A DNA stretch of 64,000 nt from Setophaga petechia. Taxonomy: Eukaryota; Chordata; Aves; Passeriformes; Parulidae. Under the pieces are notes generated by a model. The model saw nothing but the letters and a program-made list of their open reading frames with translations, had not been told where the DNA came from and did no database searches. The DNA lies in assembly GCA_024362935.1 (NCBI GenBank), contig JANCRA010000010.1, positions 14,190,501-14,254,500 of the forward strand, given 5' to 3'. The position numbers were made by a program, and so were the translations under genes. Positions 46,981 through 60,860 of the stretch are shown piece by piece. The first letter of the stretch is position 1, and each line of letters opens with the position of its first letter.

Positions 46981-49900
46981 TGAACCATTTTATGTATAAT
47001 GTGGAGGAAGCAATCTGACAGTCCTTAATTGCTTTTTTTTTTTTGGTGTGTCATGGTACAAGCTTACCTTGTTGGCTTTATTATATGGAAATACAGTCAT
47101 TACCTTATGAAGAGATGTTAGTTTCCCCTATGGCTCATTTCCCTGAACCTGGCAATTGGTATTACATTCTAAGGGTATCATGGCATTTGTTAAGAAGGGT
47201 GAAGGTTTCAGAAGGAGTTACTGTCTGCTTCAGTGGTGGATCTTCCCCACATGTGCCAGCAATGCTAAAAGAGAAGAGCACCACAGTTCATGCAATCTCC
47301 TTTGATCTGGCATGGCAGAACTGTGGTTCAGAAGAAGCAAAGGCAAAAATTCATGGACCCAAAGCTTTGAGTTGTGGGATGTTAGAACATCAATCATCAA
47401 AATAAACTTATTCAAAACCATTGAAAAGTCAACATTTCCACAGAGTGTGAGGGTGAGCCCATGGGAGTTTCCTGGGTTTTAGCTCTGCTGCTGCAATTGG
47501 GTGCTAGTCCAGGATTTTGACAATGAAATGGAAGTGGTGTACACATGTGGATCCATGTTTTGGATTTTTAAACTCTCTGCCATCTCAAAGACAGCAGAGA
47601 GGTGTTAGGAGGGTTTTGGTTTTGGTTTTTTTGACATCTGTGTGCACCTTTTGGAAAAATGTTCAATCTCTGCTTTAGAGTGCACAAAACTGTCCTGAGA
47701 ATTTGTGATGAGAGAGTCCAGGAAATGTGATTGCTGGGCAGAGAGCTGACCTGCTGAGAAGGCTGCTCACAAGAGACTGGTGCTTTTCAAGTATGTTGAC
47801 ATCAGGGAATGTCTGGGTTCTTGGCAATGTAGACTCTTTGCCTTTAAGTAAATGCATTTGAGAATAGATTAGTTTGCAAGCACTTGAATTGATTTAATAT
47901 GTGTTTACTCTTCAGATATTCACTGTGGCTGTTTACCTCTGCAAGATAAATATTTAAAATTGCATTTGAACCTCACATTAACATTTATGTTAGTGTCATT
48001 ATAGTTTCCTTTTGTGAATGAGATTTACCTATCAGTCTTAAAGCTGTAATAAGAATGAGTCTATTTTTGTAATTTTCAGCTTCTAACGATAATCTGCCAT
48101 AGGGTTGAATTAATTTTGTGGTATGTTTACTGCTCATTCATCATCAGAGTCAAAGCAATGAAGCAGTCATCAGGGGGAAAAGCATTGTTATTTTGTGAGC
48201 AGTGCAGGATGACAAGCCTTGCAGTGGCAATCCACCTGCAGCACAGTGCAGCCACCTACTCCTAGGCAGTGAACATGTATCAGGGGACTGAACAAAGGGT
48301 CTCCAGGGCCAAAGTCCTGACAGCTGAACAAGAAACTGGTTACAGGCATTCATTTCATTCTGGAGTTTGTCACTAGAAGGGAAAGGGCCCAGGTTATGGC
48401 CATAGTTTTCAGTTTCCAGTAGCTCATTTGCCAGGAGCAGAGTGCAGAATTTCTCTGTTTCACCCACGGCTGCCCAAGGAGTGGCTTTGCTGTAGCTCTC
48501 ATGTGTACCAGGCTTGTGTCAGTGACTTAGGAGTGAAGGGGGTTCCTTTGCTGTCTCTGTGTTTGCTGATGTCTGAAAATAGTGCCACTACAGAAATGGC
48601 TTCTTCCCAAGAAGGAATTATCCTCCAGTTGCTGTTTTTCCAACTTTGCATTATGTTCAGGAGTCCCTCTGACAGGAGCTGGGGCACTGCAGAATTTAGT
48701 TTTTCCAGGTTCTCACTTATTGAATAAATCTGATATTCCCTTGTGTCCAGACTAGATCTTTATTTTTCTGTTCTATAAGGACTTATATGAATTCATATTT
48801 GGTTGGACTTAGGAGTTGATGGTAAAATGCTGAAGTATATTTCAGAATTTCTGTACTTTGTGCAGAATTTTCACAAGTGTTTCAGAACTTTTCCACGGCA
48901 TAGGCAGTTAATAACATCATTATGAAAATTCTAGATTTTTCAGTTCATCTGGTGCTAAATTCTATCAAGGGAGCAGCATGGTTGTGTAATGGCATGTGTT
49001 TCATTAGTGGAAACTCTGTGGTTACAGAAATATTGTACTGAAAGTCAAATACCAAGGTATGCAGTCAAGGCCCTTCTGGTTTTGTAAAGGATAAAGACTT
49101 TCATCTTTCTTCCTAATTTCCCATTTAATAATGGAAAATTATTTAATGGATAACTGCATATACATTTTTCCCTCCCCTAAGAATTAAGAATGTAATTATG
49201 TAGCTGAGAAAGTCTGAGCATATCAAGAAGCAGATTCCAGCTAGAACATGTTACAGGGCAGGCAGTGTCCTGCTTTGGCTGGAATTCAGTGCAGGATGCG
49301 GTCAGCTTCCAAATATTCCTTATTTGGGTTTGTACACTTTGATACACAAACTAAACAATATTCTTTTTTCTCCCCAGCACATAGTACTTCTCTGGTATCT
49401 TGTAAAGGATAGCAAGCAGTGATGGCAGAGATTTCAGTGCAAAATACTTTTGGTGTTGAGCTTTGTGTTGCCTGTGTGACACAATCTTAATGTGCTGTTC
49501 TGCCTCTGCAACATGGATCAAACACTGAATCTTGAGTAAGGACAGATAATTGGTGCTCCCTCTTGAGAGATAGGAGATGGTTTAAGGCTGGACTTTTGGC
49601 ATCAGAGAGATTATTTATATGAGCAGGTTTTATTTTTTATCGCTCTTTTTCTGAAAGGCTATGGAAATGACACACCTTAATCAAAAAGCTAATTGCCCAC
49701 AGGTCTTTTAGGTAGGAGGTTGGCCCTGATTTTACTGTATGTTTCTTACTTCATAAAAGAAATAAAGTATTCAGAATAGTAGAGAAAGATCCACTTACAA
49801 GAAGAGATACTGTTTGGGCCATGTAATATGATCTTGTTTGATCTTTATTGCAGAGTATGAGACAAAACTTCTGCATGTGGCTGACTGTTCCAGCACAGAC

Positions 49901-52900
49901 TGCAGGACAGAGCTGTCCTAATTCCCCTTGCTGCTGCTTCTGGGAGAAGGGGCTGCCTGTATGAGCAGGAACTTGTCAGTCCCTGTAGGTGGAGTTGGTA
50001 GGATCAGGCTGTGTGGCTGTCAGAAGCCTGGGCATTGTCCTGCCCATAATGTGCAGATGTCTCAGGTGACCCTTGGTTGACATTGCTGAGAAAAGGGATC
50101 TGGAGTTGGTCCATTAAATCTGGGCAAATGAATCTTAACAACTGACATGAAGACATTGCTCTGGAAAGCATCTGCACCCAGGCAGTGAGCACGTCCAGGA
50201 TGAGAGCACGGACAGGGTCCAAGTTGAGCATTTGCTTCTGATATTGCTGTGAGCAAAGCCAGAGCTGCACACTGCTGCACTGCCTTCCTGGGTTTGAACT
50301 GCAGGAAACAAACAGCAGGTGAAGTGTGAGCCATACTCCACTTCTGGGTTTTTAGTGACCTAAATCCTACTTTTTTTAAATCCTACTTGTTAGGATTATT
50401 AAATCCTAACTTAAATCCTACTTGTCCATGTTGTCCTGCTTTATACATACAATTGTACTGGTAGGATGGTAAGGAAAGGGAAAACGAAGATGTGAAGAGA
50501 GTTGTTACCTCCTGTAGCTGGTTTGCCTACTAGCTCAGGATGGTGCTTCAGAGTAGATTGTTTGATATTTTGGTAATATTTGGAGGAATAATGGGTAAAG
50601 TTTTGCAACCATAGAAATGGCCAGGAGCACTCTTGTCCTCCATAGATAAGAAATAATCCTGGTCAGATCAAAATCAAATGCAGTAGATAGAAGTGAAGCA
50701 AATATTACTATATCCATAACATTTGCACTAATGGGCATTGTGGCTCACAAATTCTGAATTACTTTTAGTCCTCAATTTCTTGAAAAACGAAAGCAAAGTT
50801 GGTAAGAAATTCCAATGTCTTGCAGCGAATAAGCACTGAATTTTAATCCTCTACTGAGAGTATTCATTAAAGGTTTCTGTAAGCCAAGTACTTTGTAAAA
50901 CAATTTTTTTCATTTTATTGATTTACTCCCCAGATAGGTAACATTTTGGCTGTCTCCAAAACTTGTTCAGAAGAAGTTACTATGTCTGATCTTAACTGTC
51001 TTTATATTTTTCACTCATCTGTCTTGCAGAAAAATGCATATAAAAGTTAATTTTATAATATTATAATAATATTCATGGGGTTTCTGTAGGAACTTGAATA
51101 ATACAAACTATGCACACTCTAGCTGCAGAATAGAAATATGGAAACTTCATGCAGAATATAAAAAAACTTTGATTATTGATTTTAGCTACAAAGACCGGTA
51201 ATGAAATAATATGGTGGGCTTTTGTGAAAATGAATATAAAATCTAGCCCAATTATTCAGGTACACAGCACTGAAGAACATGGCTAAAGGGCTAAGAGAAC
51301 AAATGGTACCAATTGGAGGATACCAATATAATGTTAGAGAAGATATCTGTGTTCACATGGAGAAATGCACTGACAAATAGAGTATTGTCATGGTGGTGTG
51401 TATTGGAAAAGAATGCCAAATTAGATTGTGTTCTGACTCACTGGTAAAATATTTTAGACTTTCTAGACCTTTGATTCCCAGCTGATGTACTATGTTCAGT
51501 GAGATGCTTTTAGCCCTGACCTTTCAACAAATACAATTCCATTCAAATTCACATTTCATGCAACAAAAACATGCATTTATTGCTATTAATTCTTTAAAAA
51601 CTGTATAGAGACTATGAAAAAGATTACTCTGGGTGAAATGAGAGAAATCATACAGACAAGGCTGGAGTGGTTGGTACTTTATGTCACAAGATTTATTGCA
51701 CTGTTCTCAACAGTGTATGTTAAACAAAATTAGTATTAGTGAATCAGAGGTGGCAGGCAAATGTGGCATAATTATGAACTGCAAATGGTGGCACAGTCCT
51801 TTGTTACTTATGCAGTTAAGTCATTAATAATAAAAGTCATACCCTGAGATGTGGGCGCTAAAAGTACTTTAGGAAATTATAGAACATAATTACATCTTCT
51901 CTGCTTTTGGTACTTTTTTTCCTGCCTGATATGAATGTTCCATTAGCTTCAGGTCTTTACAGACCCTAAATATTTGTAGTGTTTTGATCCATAGCCAGGC
52001 CTTGTAAACTACAGTGGTCTAGATCAGCCTGCATTCATGACAACTAGAGCAACTTCATGGATTTTCAGCATCTTTCCTGTAGGATAGGACTGTGTTGCTT
52101 TGTATCTGCTGAGTAACTGCCCAGAAGCCTTGCCATTGAGCTGGAAAAAAATATTGAACTTTGTGGGTTTTGTCATTTCTGTGGAGTCCGTGGTAAAGGT
52201 GACTGTATAGGAAATGTTAATGCTCTGGAGAACACCCACAGGACCAGGGTTTGTCATTTTGCATTTTCATTCCTGAGCTGGAGATGGCAGAAGGTGACCT
52301 GGAGGGCTGCCTGGGGGAAGGTGTCCCTTGAAGTAAGCCAACATGACAGGCTGGGGTTGCTCAGGCATGCTCTGTTTCCTGCCCCGGGGGTTTTTTGTTG
52401 GATTGTGTCCTTGCAGGGCAGGTGAGAGCCTCCCATGGCACAGGCAGCCTGCATGTCTCAGCCAGGTGACCATCCAACACCAGAGGGGTTTGGGCTGTGG
52501 AGTGGGGAAGGGACTCTCAGCTGTGTGAGGGGAAAGTGAGGTGCAGAGAGGAGCCTGAGGGAATGGTGGATGTGCAAACGTGGTGAGTGTCAGCTGTGGG
52601 AGGGTGACCTGTGAGAGCAGCGCTGCTGTGCCCTCGGTGCACCACTGGGGAGGCAGAGCTGATCAACACAAACCTCCTGATACTGTCTGTGACAGCTGAA
52701 CCTAGACGTAGAAAGGGAGTGAGGAGATGAGTTTAACCCCCACGTTGTGCTAAACAACAACAAAACATTTTACAAGGGCTGAAAGTAGTTGGATGAAATG
52801 GAGATCACATCTATGGGGTGTCCTTACTTCATGTATTTGTTGCTGAGTTGATGTGTGTCCCTGCAGGGGAGTTACCAAAGGGCCAGGTCAGCATGGACAA

Positions 52901-55439
52901 TGTATGAGGAGGGGGAAGTTGCTGATCTGCTTGAACAAAGGCTCTCTTTGGGGCTCACTGCAGGCTCAGAATGGCTTCTGACTGAAGGGCAATATCCTCA
53001 CCTTAGTGAAGCCAGTGGCAAAACTCCCATTTTTCCAGATGTCTCTCTAGATATCTAAAAAAGCAGAAAAAATGAACTTCAAGCTTCAGTTCTCTGCTGG
53101 AGCCACAAGTTATTTTGTGAAGTTCATCTGGTGGTGATATTTTCTTCCTCCACCTGACATGCCCTCAGAATCTACAAGCCTGCTAGAGAGAAGCTGCTTC
53201 AAGTGCTGGGCAAAGTTCAGCCAATTTTGAGCTGGTGATGTGGAGAATGAGGACACAAGATGCCTTGATTTTTGGCTGAGTATTCCTGGCACATCTCTTT
53301 CATCATGCTCATGCACAGTTGCACAACTGAAATGTGGCCTTAAGAGGAATGCAGTGAGGAACAGTTACTATGTGAAAAAAAAGTAACAGTAAGACCCACA
53401 TGCCTTTTATTTTATTTTAATATATTTAAATTGTCAATGAAGATTTATAAACAGCAATAGCTTAAGACTCAATTCCATAGAGCTCTTCTCCTTGTCTCCA
53501 TGAACTTTTCAGTCTGAACAGCTTTGTCCAGTCTGCAAAGCAATTGTCTTTTCTTCTGAGATCTGCTTTAAGTAAGGCTTATTTTGTGCTAATTTAAAAT
53601 TTCCTTACTGATTAGTTGACACAATTGTATTAACTTACATTGAATAGGTTTTAAATGCAAATTGAACGGTTTAACAAAATTGCCAAACAGTCAAATTATA
53701 TCAGAATTAGGCTAGATAAATAAGGACAGTAAATGGATGGGAAGATCATTGCTTGCAAAATAATAAATTAACAGAGCATCAAAACCCACTTTGATTGTTG
53801 TGTAACAATTAGATAATGACAGTTTATCATTCAGGTAAAGCCATTACCTATATGTTCTCCAATACAGGATGTGAATTGCTAACACAGGGAACTGAGGACA
53901 GCACATGAATCTGTCAGGATACAAACATGTGATAAAAAATTAATTTGTGCCCACAGAGATTCTTTACTCTTTCCTGCTGTTGGTTTTGAACCAGGTTAAT
54001 TTTCCAGGAGCTCTTAATTAGAAGAATGCCAAGAGTCTTCAAATCTTTAAACTGACCTTGGGAAATAGTACAAAATCCTTCATGTCTAGGCCTTGATCCT
54101 GCTTTCATGTCTCTTTTTATTTGGATTACTCTCCAAGTATAGAGGTCACTTGAAACTACAGGTCCCTTGTGACTGTGAGGATTGGAACTAATATATCCCA
54201 TCACAGGGCATAATTAGACATGAAAGGCTAATTTAACTATGTGGAGGTTAGTCTAGGTTAACAAATGTGATTTAGGGAATGCTCAGTACAATGGGTGGAT
54301 GCTAATGTCAAATAATGTTTTTCAGATAACCTTAACACTGAAAAGTAATAAAAAAGTTTAACTGGTAGGTAGTTTTAAGGAAGACCACTGTAGTAGTGAA
54401 AAATATATACTGTGTGATGTTGTCCCTCTGTGCAAAGACAGAAAGCAACACAGGTATTGACTAGAGTCTGCACACAAATGGAAGTAGTCGTGCAACAATT
54501 TTCATTTGAAAATAAGATATTTGATATGTACAAAAAGACATCAATCTGCACTGAAGAAAGGTCTCTTAGCTTCTAATCAGAGATAATAGAATTGAATGCT
54601 TTGAAGTACTATTCAAATGAATAATTAAAAACCAGGTCCTAAAGCCCCAGCATAGCGAGGAGTTATTTCCACTGACTGGGATGCCCACTGGGTGGACTGC
54701 TCAGGTTGAGGATTAGCACAGTTATGTCCTGTAACAGTGATGGAACATACAGTGCATGTATGTGTAAGTATGTATCTGTCATTTATACTTATAAATATAT
54801 GTGTGTGCAGATTTTTTCCATATGATGCTAGAAGAACAGATCTTTAGAACTCTGGAATGCCAAAGTGTGCAAGATCTTTGAAAGGATTTGATCTGAGAAC
54901 TTGTTGATGCTAATACCTGAATTACCAGACTGGAAAAGAGAGTCCTCTCAGTCAGCTTTGGAGTTCAGAAAACTGGGGCAGTACTGATCTATTTTCAGGT
55001 ATAACAGGAGATACAGCAAGGACTGCTATAAGGAAGCATAATGATGAGATTAATATTTTGCCACATTTTACTTCATTTTAAAATACAGTGTAATAAAAGC
55101 TGCTCCCTATGAAAGAAGAATGTAAATGAGTTTGGAGTGCATTAGCACACTGCTTTGCATACCAGGGGGCTATAATATATATATGGATTGAATTCACCCC
55201 AAGATTTTTTGAGTGTCCATAAGAATTGAACTACAGGACAGCCCAATTAAATTGAGACCTAGGAGAGCAGTAACCCTGTTGGAAGATTACATTACTCTTC
55301 ACTAAACCTCAAAGACCAAAACAAAGAAACCCTTCCAAAGATATGCTGGTCATAGGGATAAAGTGCTTAAGCAAGGCTTCCAATGTGCAAGCTTGAGATT
55401 AGCAGGCCTTCATCTTTGTCTGAAATGATTTCCTAGAGG
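46981..55439. other. Non-coding unique sequence
   Basis: No gene recognised. The interval includes the short repeat cluster at 50361-50425 and a GC-richer patch at 52260-52700 with donor-like words but no supported exon. A 77-codon minus-strand frame at 52024-52257 reads like a protein by eye but matches nothing I know. Confidence 0.55.
50361..50425. repeat. Short clustered repeat of AAATCCTA
   Basis: Four copies of aaatccta with changing tails occur in 65 bp. The segment at about 50390-50410 also forms an inverted pair (ttaggatt ... aatcctaa). This is probably slippage plus template switching. Confidence 0.75.
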
Positions 55440-55790
55440 GAATCCCAGCCCAGAGCAGGAGCTGGACGTGCTGTGTGCCAGCCCAGGGCCAGGATCGTCA
55501 TTAACCCTGGTCCTTATCTGTGCTCTGCTGGTGGCGGCCAAGTCCAGGGGTCAGCCTTTCCCTTGGAATTGAAAGATTCCATTTTAATTAGGTTTAATCT
55601 TTTGCTACTGTAGATCCAGCTATATAAATTATTAAAAGGCAGAAAGGTTTTTTTTCTCAGTAATTAATGACAGGTTTGTTAGCTACTGTAACAGCCCGAG
55701 GCTTCACTTTCTTTGCGTAGTTCTGTAACTGTCCCATGATTACCTAATATAACAACCAGCCTCTGTGGCATTATAAAATTATAATTGATG
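55440..55790. promoter_or_regulatory. Candidate conserved non-coding element (inferred)
   Basis: A moderately GC-rich first half with CpGs in gctggacgtg, ggatcgtc and ggtggcggcc passes into an AT-rich half with TAATTA at 55585 and 55661. No repeat or long frame is present. It is a candidate regulatory element by texture only. Confidence 0.3.
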
Positions 55791-57889
55791 GTTTGTACCA
55801 GCAGCACTTGGAGGGGTGAGACAGCAGTAGTGCTGGATGTATTTACTGTCACAGAGAAAGCAGCCTGGGGAGGAGAGAGCAGCTGCCTGTTGAGATTTCA
55901 CTGCTCAGGAAGTGTTGAGTTACTAAGATCATCATGGCTAACCAATTTTATGTCCAGTATTAGTCAGTGTTTCACCACTCCTGAGAGATCACAGAGATCA
56001 TTCGAGCAGACAGAACACCCAGGCAGTAGTGGCAATAATAGAGTCCTACACAAAAGCTTTCACCTTCTTTCTTCCTTTGTCTGCTCGGTAAGGGACTAGT
56101 GTTCCATTAAGAGTCCTGTGGATGTTCCTGTGGAGGACTTTCTGTCCTCCTAAATCATCATAATACCAGAGGTCAGATCCTTAACTGAAGCCTTCTCCTC
56201 CATCAGGTGTTAGAGAGTCTCTTGCGGGGTCTAATCGAAGCATCTCAGGTTTCTGAAATGTTAGAGAAATGCAGTTCATCTGTCAGAGCTCAGCAGTGAA
56301 AGTTACACTGCTGCAGCCCACGTGTCTTTGAACATTGTACCAGGTATTTGATGTCTTTACACCTTGGTCTAACTTAGCTTTTCGAGTGCAGCTAAACTGG
56401 AGCCTGCTCCCTAGAGCTTGAAGCCTCTTCCTTCCACACTTGCTGGCAATACTAAAATGATGCCCAGACTTCCGGGAGCCTGTAATTAGCAGCTTTTTGC
56501 CCATTTCAAAATAAATGATAATTAATTCTTGCATTTTAATATCTTACTTTGAGTATCAGAAAAATCAAAGTTCTTTTGTGCTTGTGTCCAAGCACACCAT
56601 GATGGAAGCAGCAGAAGGACAATTTGTGGCTATGTACTCGAGGTTTTTGGTAACCCTTTGCACTGAAGGGCTTCAAGACTAAGATTATGTCAGTGCTTTC
56701 TGGAAATCCTAAGGCAGGGTAGAACCTGACATCTATGGAGATCAGAGATGGAATATCAAGAAAGGAAAGGAAGATGAATAGGACTGTCATTTCTCAAAGT
56801 TAATATAAAAAGCTCAGCCTGATGTGACATCAATGAATTTTGTGTGGGGTTTTCTTAGTGTTGCTCCTCATCCCATGTTGCACAGGAAGCTTTGGGAGGA
56901 AGCTGGGTAGGGCTTTGCCAAGACACTGCACTGTGTGGTGACAGAATCACACTTTCTGCTGGTCTTGTGAAACCCTTGGCAATGATTTTACATTTGAAAG
57001 GAAAGAAGAAGAAAAACCTTCTGCCAAGACATCTTCTATAAGTAGATCCTTTAGGTCTGTTTTTTTTTTCATCTTCTCACTGGCAGTATCTGATCTTATG
57101 TATGTTTGTAGATGTTTCATAAATGTGAAAAGCAAGAAAAAGTTAAAAGTGAAACCCAGTATTAATACTGTAATTCTGCAGTGTGCCACGGGCATGTTTA
57201 AAGTGTCTTTGCCTACACAATTGTGAAATTTGGATTTAAGGGTCTGGTTGTAGAGACTACCAAAACTATCGTGTAGTTTTCTGGTTTTTGTGGAGATCTG
57301 AGGTATCAGGTCTATGTTGCAAGTACATTGGAGAGTTAAAAATGGAATGTAAGAAATGCTAAGTATGGAATCCATGAAATGCTGCAATCTGTTGGTTACA
57401 ATAGCAGAAGTTACTCTTTTGGCAGCCTGCTCTGTGACCCCTGAGGCACTGAGGAACTGGTGTAGCTGCACATTGTTTCATACCATTAAGTGAATTAGAG
57501 AGAAGATTTGGAAAGGTGAAAATCCTGGGCCTTGGGAGGCTTTGCCATCTGCATTTTCCTCCTGCCTCTGCTGAGAGCTGGGATGCAGGTACATAGGCAC
57601 AGCCAGTGGCCTGACCTTCCTTTGCTCACGGGCACTGGAAATGAATGTGAATGACTCAGTGTCTGTCTGAGAGAACAAATCCCACTCCCACGGTTTCAGC
57701 TGGAAGTTATGCTTTTAAAAACTTGATGGCCCTTAAAGAGCAACTCTTTTCACATTTAAATGTTGCCACCCCATGCATCTTACTTTCAGGATGATTCAGG
57801 CTGCTTTAGGAGTAAATGAGGGGTGCGTGAGAACAAGCCATAAGAATTATGTTATCCTGATCTTTTGCTCCTGACAACCTTGCTGATGT
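55791..57889. other. Non-coding sequence with one long open frame
   Basis: No gene recognised. The 174-codon minus-strand frame at 56947-57471 is longer than expected for this base composition. It has one hydrophobic stretch (ITVLILGFTFNFFLLFTFM, around residues 104-122). It has no known domain, no visible splice context and no neighbouring exon, so it is not called as a gene. Confidence 0.45.
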
Positions 57890-58290
57890 GCAGTGAAATA
57901 TAAAGGCTTTAGAGCATAATTCACTGTTAGACATTAAAGAGAAAAAGTTCAGCTATTCATAAATTAATATTAAATCTGTTTTCTGCAGCCAGTAAGGCTG
58001 GTGATGACTCACTTGCCTGTACTTAGTAAAGAGCAATGCTCTCTAAAGAATCACATCCCATCGTTTCTGCTGACAGCTATTAAGAAAAATATTTAAAATA
58101 CCTCTTAAAATTGTATATGTAATTCTTGGTGAAGTGACATTACATTCTTTTCATTCAGTCATCACCCTGTGCTAGGACTGGAGTTTGTGACACACTAATT
58201 AGCTCTGATTTAGCACAACCATTATTTTTGGAGTTAATGGTTAGCAAACGTTGTCTAATATTATTATATAACCATTAATATGACGAAGGT
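57890..58290. promoter_or_regulatory. Candidate conserved non-coding element (inferred)
   Basis: A repeat-free AT-rich block with ctaattagctctgattta, a bZIP-like tgatgactcac (about 58002-58012) and few stop-free stretches. Candidate by texture only. Confidence 0.25.
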
Positions 58291-60419
58291 AAAAAATGAG
58301 TTAAGTAAAAATGAGAGGAAAGTTAACATGGCAGTTTGGAAATACAGATAGGATTTTGAGTTTCCCAGCACTAAGTCAAATAAAACAGCTGCACCATCCA
58401 TCTTTAGAAAATAAAACATGAAGATGGACCATTTCTGATGTATTGAAAGGTTCAGTTCAGGGTGATATTCATTCATTTGCAGATGGACAGCTCCAGCTCT
58501 GTGCATGATGCATGCTTTGTATTGCCTGGTCCTGGGTGTTCTGTAGGATGTATGAGGGATTTTTTCCCAAAGAATTTGAACCCTGAAAGTCAATGCCTTC
58601 AGGGAAGGGAGGATCTGCTCTGCCTCTCCTGAGGGGTCTTGGGCACTCTTCTATCTCAGGACAATTTAAACACTACTGCCTGTCACCTGACCAGACTCTC
58701 CAGCCTCCATGGAGAAGGGCTGCTGAGTCCTGCCAGGGCTCCTGGGTGAAACAAAAACCTGTTTGAAGTCATGACTTTGATTTTCTTTTCCTTTTGCTGC
58801 CCTGTGCTCCTGAGAGCTTCTGTGACAATGTTATGATTTCTGCCCTTCCTGCCTGCCCCCTCCTGGGACTGGAGCAAGGAGAGGCAGAGGAGATATTCTC
58901 TGGAGCCTGGATCACTATGGGCAGGACTGCCCATGGAGGCCAGAAGAAAAGATCCTTACAGGGAGCCAAAAGACTGGTGCTAGGCAGGGAGGGAGTAAGG
59001 AAAATGCTAATCCCAAAACTGGTAGATAAAAACTCAGTCAACTCCCCCAAAACGGCTTTCTCATTTTTCTTTATATGCAGAGAATTGTCTGAGACCTGAA
59101 GCCAGGACATGGAAAGTTCCTCTTTCCTATGTCCTTCACCTATACAGGCTGCAACTTAAAGAGCAGAAAAAATCAGCCAGCCTGAGCCAAATACCCCCTG
59201 TCCCTCTCAGATCACCACAGCAAAGTAGGACAGCATGGAATAAAGGGGACATTCCCACCAGGAAGATCCAGTAATGCTTTGGGGTAAAAAGGATTTTAAA
59301 TGTTCTTTTAATAGTAAGTTTTGGTGCATGCTTTGTTCTCTATTTATGAAGGATATTTTGCCTGCAGGGAAGCTCTTTGCTTGTCTGAGTTTATCTAAGA
59401 AGATTAAACTCCAAAAGTTCATGACTAAAAAGCTCATCTGTGTTCGTCTGTATTCCTCACCTTGAACATGTAATCTGATGAGTGGTTTGGATATAAATAT
59501 GGAGATGGGCTTTGACTTGGCTGGACTAAGCTCAAGACTTGTTTCCAGCCAGCAGGAGGTGGAAGCAGTGCTGGGATGGGGTGTGTGTGTCAGCAGGAGC
59601 TGTGGGCTGTGTGTGTGGCAGCACAGTGACAATCTGTGGGGATTGTCCCCCAGCCCATGCACAGGAGCAGAACAATGCTGGTGCAGCAGGATCACTCAGG
59701 CAGCCTTTGGTGGATACACTGAGAGTTCAGTGCAAGAAGAAGATGGCAAAGGGATTTCTGAGTCATTACCTCACATGCCTGATCACAGTTCCTTACCCCA
59801 CCACTGTTCTTGGGCTCTCTGGGTGTGGAACAAACATGGAACAGGGAATCAGAGTTGTTGGCAAGGAGACAGCTGCACTGCTGGGTTGGCAGAGCTGGCT
59901 GGGATGTGCCCCGGGCAGGGCTGCAGGATTGTCCCTGTGGGCTCCAGCCCAGCTCTGGTCCCAGTGCATCCCTCCTGGGGCAGGGGGTTAATCCAGGCTG
60001 GCCCCAGCCCTGCCTGCTCAGGTGCTTTGTTTCCCTGTGGAATCCCTTGTTCCTGGTCTCTGAGTGCTCTGGTCTTACCTTACCCTGCCTGCCTTTTGAG
60101 GACTCACAGGAATGAGCAAAGAGAAGGAGAGAGGAAGCACCTTTACTTCTAAAATCTTCCTTTACTACCATGCAGATTCTTCGCTGTGCAATGGTACAGA
60201 CCTGAATACCTGTGAGGCACAATTAATTGCATTTAAAATGTTACCCAGCACCAATTCCTAAGGGCTGTGTGTCTAAAAGGAATATGTGTGTTCTGAGTTC
60301 CAGCAGTGATCTGATTTTCTGTGTAAATATTCAAACAGGTTTGTTACAAAAAATTTATCTCTAAAAATACTGGTAAAATTTTGATTACTATGAAGCTTTA
60401 CAAGGGATTTTGGGTTAAC
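58291..60419. other. GC-richer non-coding segment
   Basis: From about 58590 to 60110 GC is clearly higher than in the flanks, which opens frames of 150-224 codons on both strands at once (59478-60152 plus, 59692-60222 minus). Overlapping frames in several phases, with low-complexity Trp/Cys/Gly-rich products, argue against coding. No exon or repeat was recognised. Confidence 0.6.
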
Positions 60420-60428
60420 CACCCAAAC

Positions 60429-60860
60429 TAATTAAGTGAAATTTTTCTAATTTGTTTATTATGTTAATGATCTGAATTAATTTATAGTAATTTAGCATGT
60501 ATTACCAAAGATTTATTATGTTTCCCACCAAATGACTTAAGAGCTATAAATCCCATGGTTAACTGTAATTACTAGAGACATATTTATCGAAAGGGATAAT
60601 TACATCTGATAAAAGTTCTTCAGTTAGGCTTAATTAAAACAGATTATTCCTCCATAAATGAAAAGTAAATATGGTAATTACTGGATAGATATTCATTGCA
60701 AAAATGAATATCTCAGCTTTTAATTTTCTAAAGGGGTGGGTAACTCAACTAAATAACTGATTGTTTCTCAATAAAGTGTAATTAACAAACCCTAGGAAAT
60801 GGATATTTTTATAGGAGTAAACATTTTGCTAGCTAATGACTTAAGAGTAAACACTACTCA
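60429..60860. promoter_or_regulatory. TAATTA-rich candidate enhancer (inferred)
   Basis: Six TAATTA sites lie at 60429, 60566, 60597, 60631, 60675 and 60779, where base composition predicts about 0.4-0.7. TAATTA is the core bound by many Antp/paired-class homeodomains. The block contains no repeat and no long frame, and it holds the hairpin at 60687-60713. Function is inferred. Confidence 0.4.
60687..60713. repeat. Perfect 11-bp inverted repeat
   Basis: The arms agatattcatt (60687-60697) and aatgaatatct (60703-60713) pair perfectly around the loop gcaaa. It sits inside the TAATTA-rich block. Confidence 0.85.

Noticed and set aside
52024..52257. 77-codon minus-strand frame with protein-like texture
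   Set aside because: It matches no family I know, has a stop directly upstream in frame and no acceptor site between that stop and the start.
59478..60222. Frames of 150-224 codons on both strands
   Set aside because: The segment is GC-richer, so stops are rare in several phases at once. The products are low-complexity and mutually exclusive, and no domain or splice structure supports any of them.
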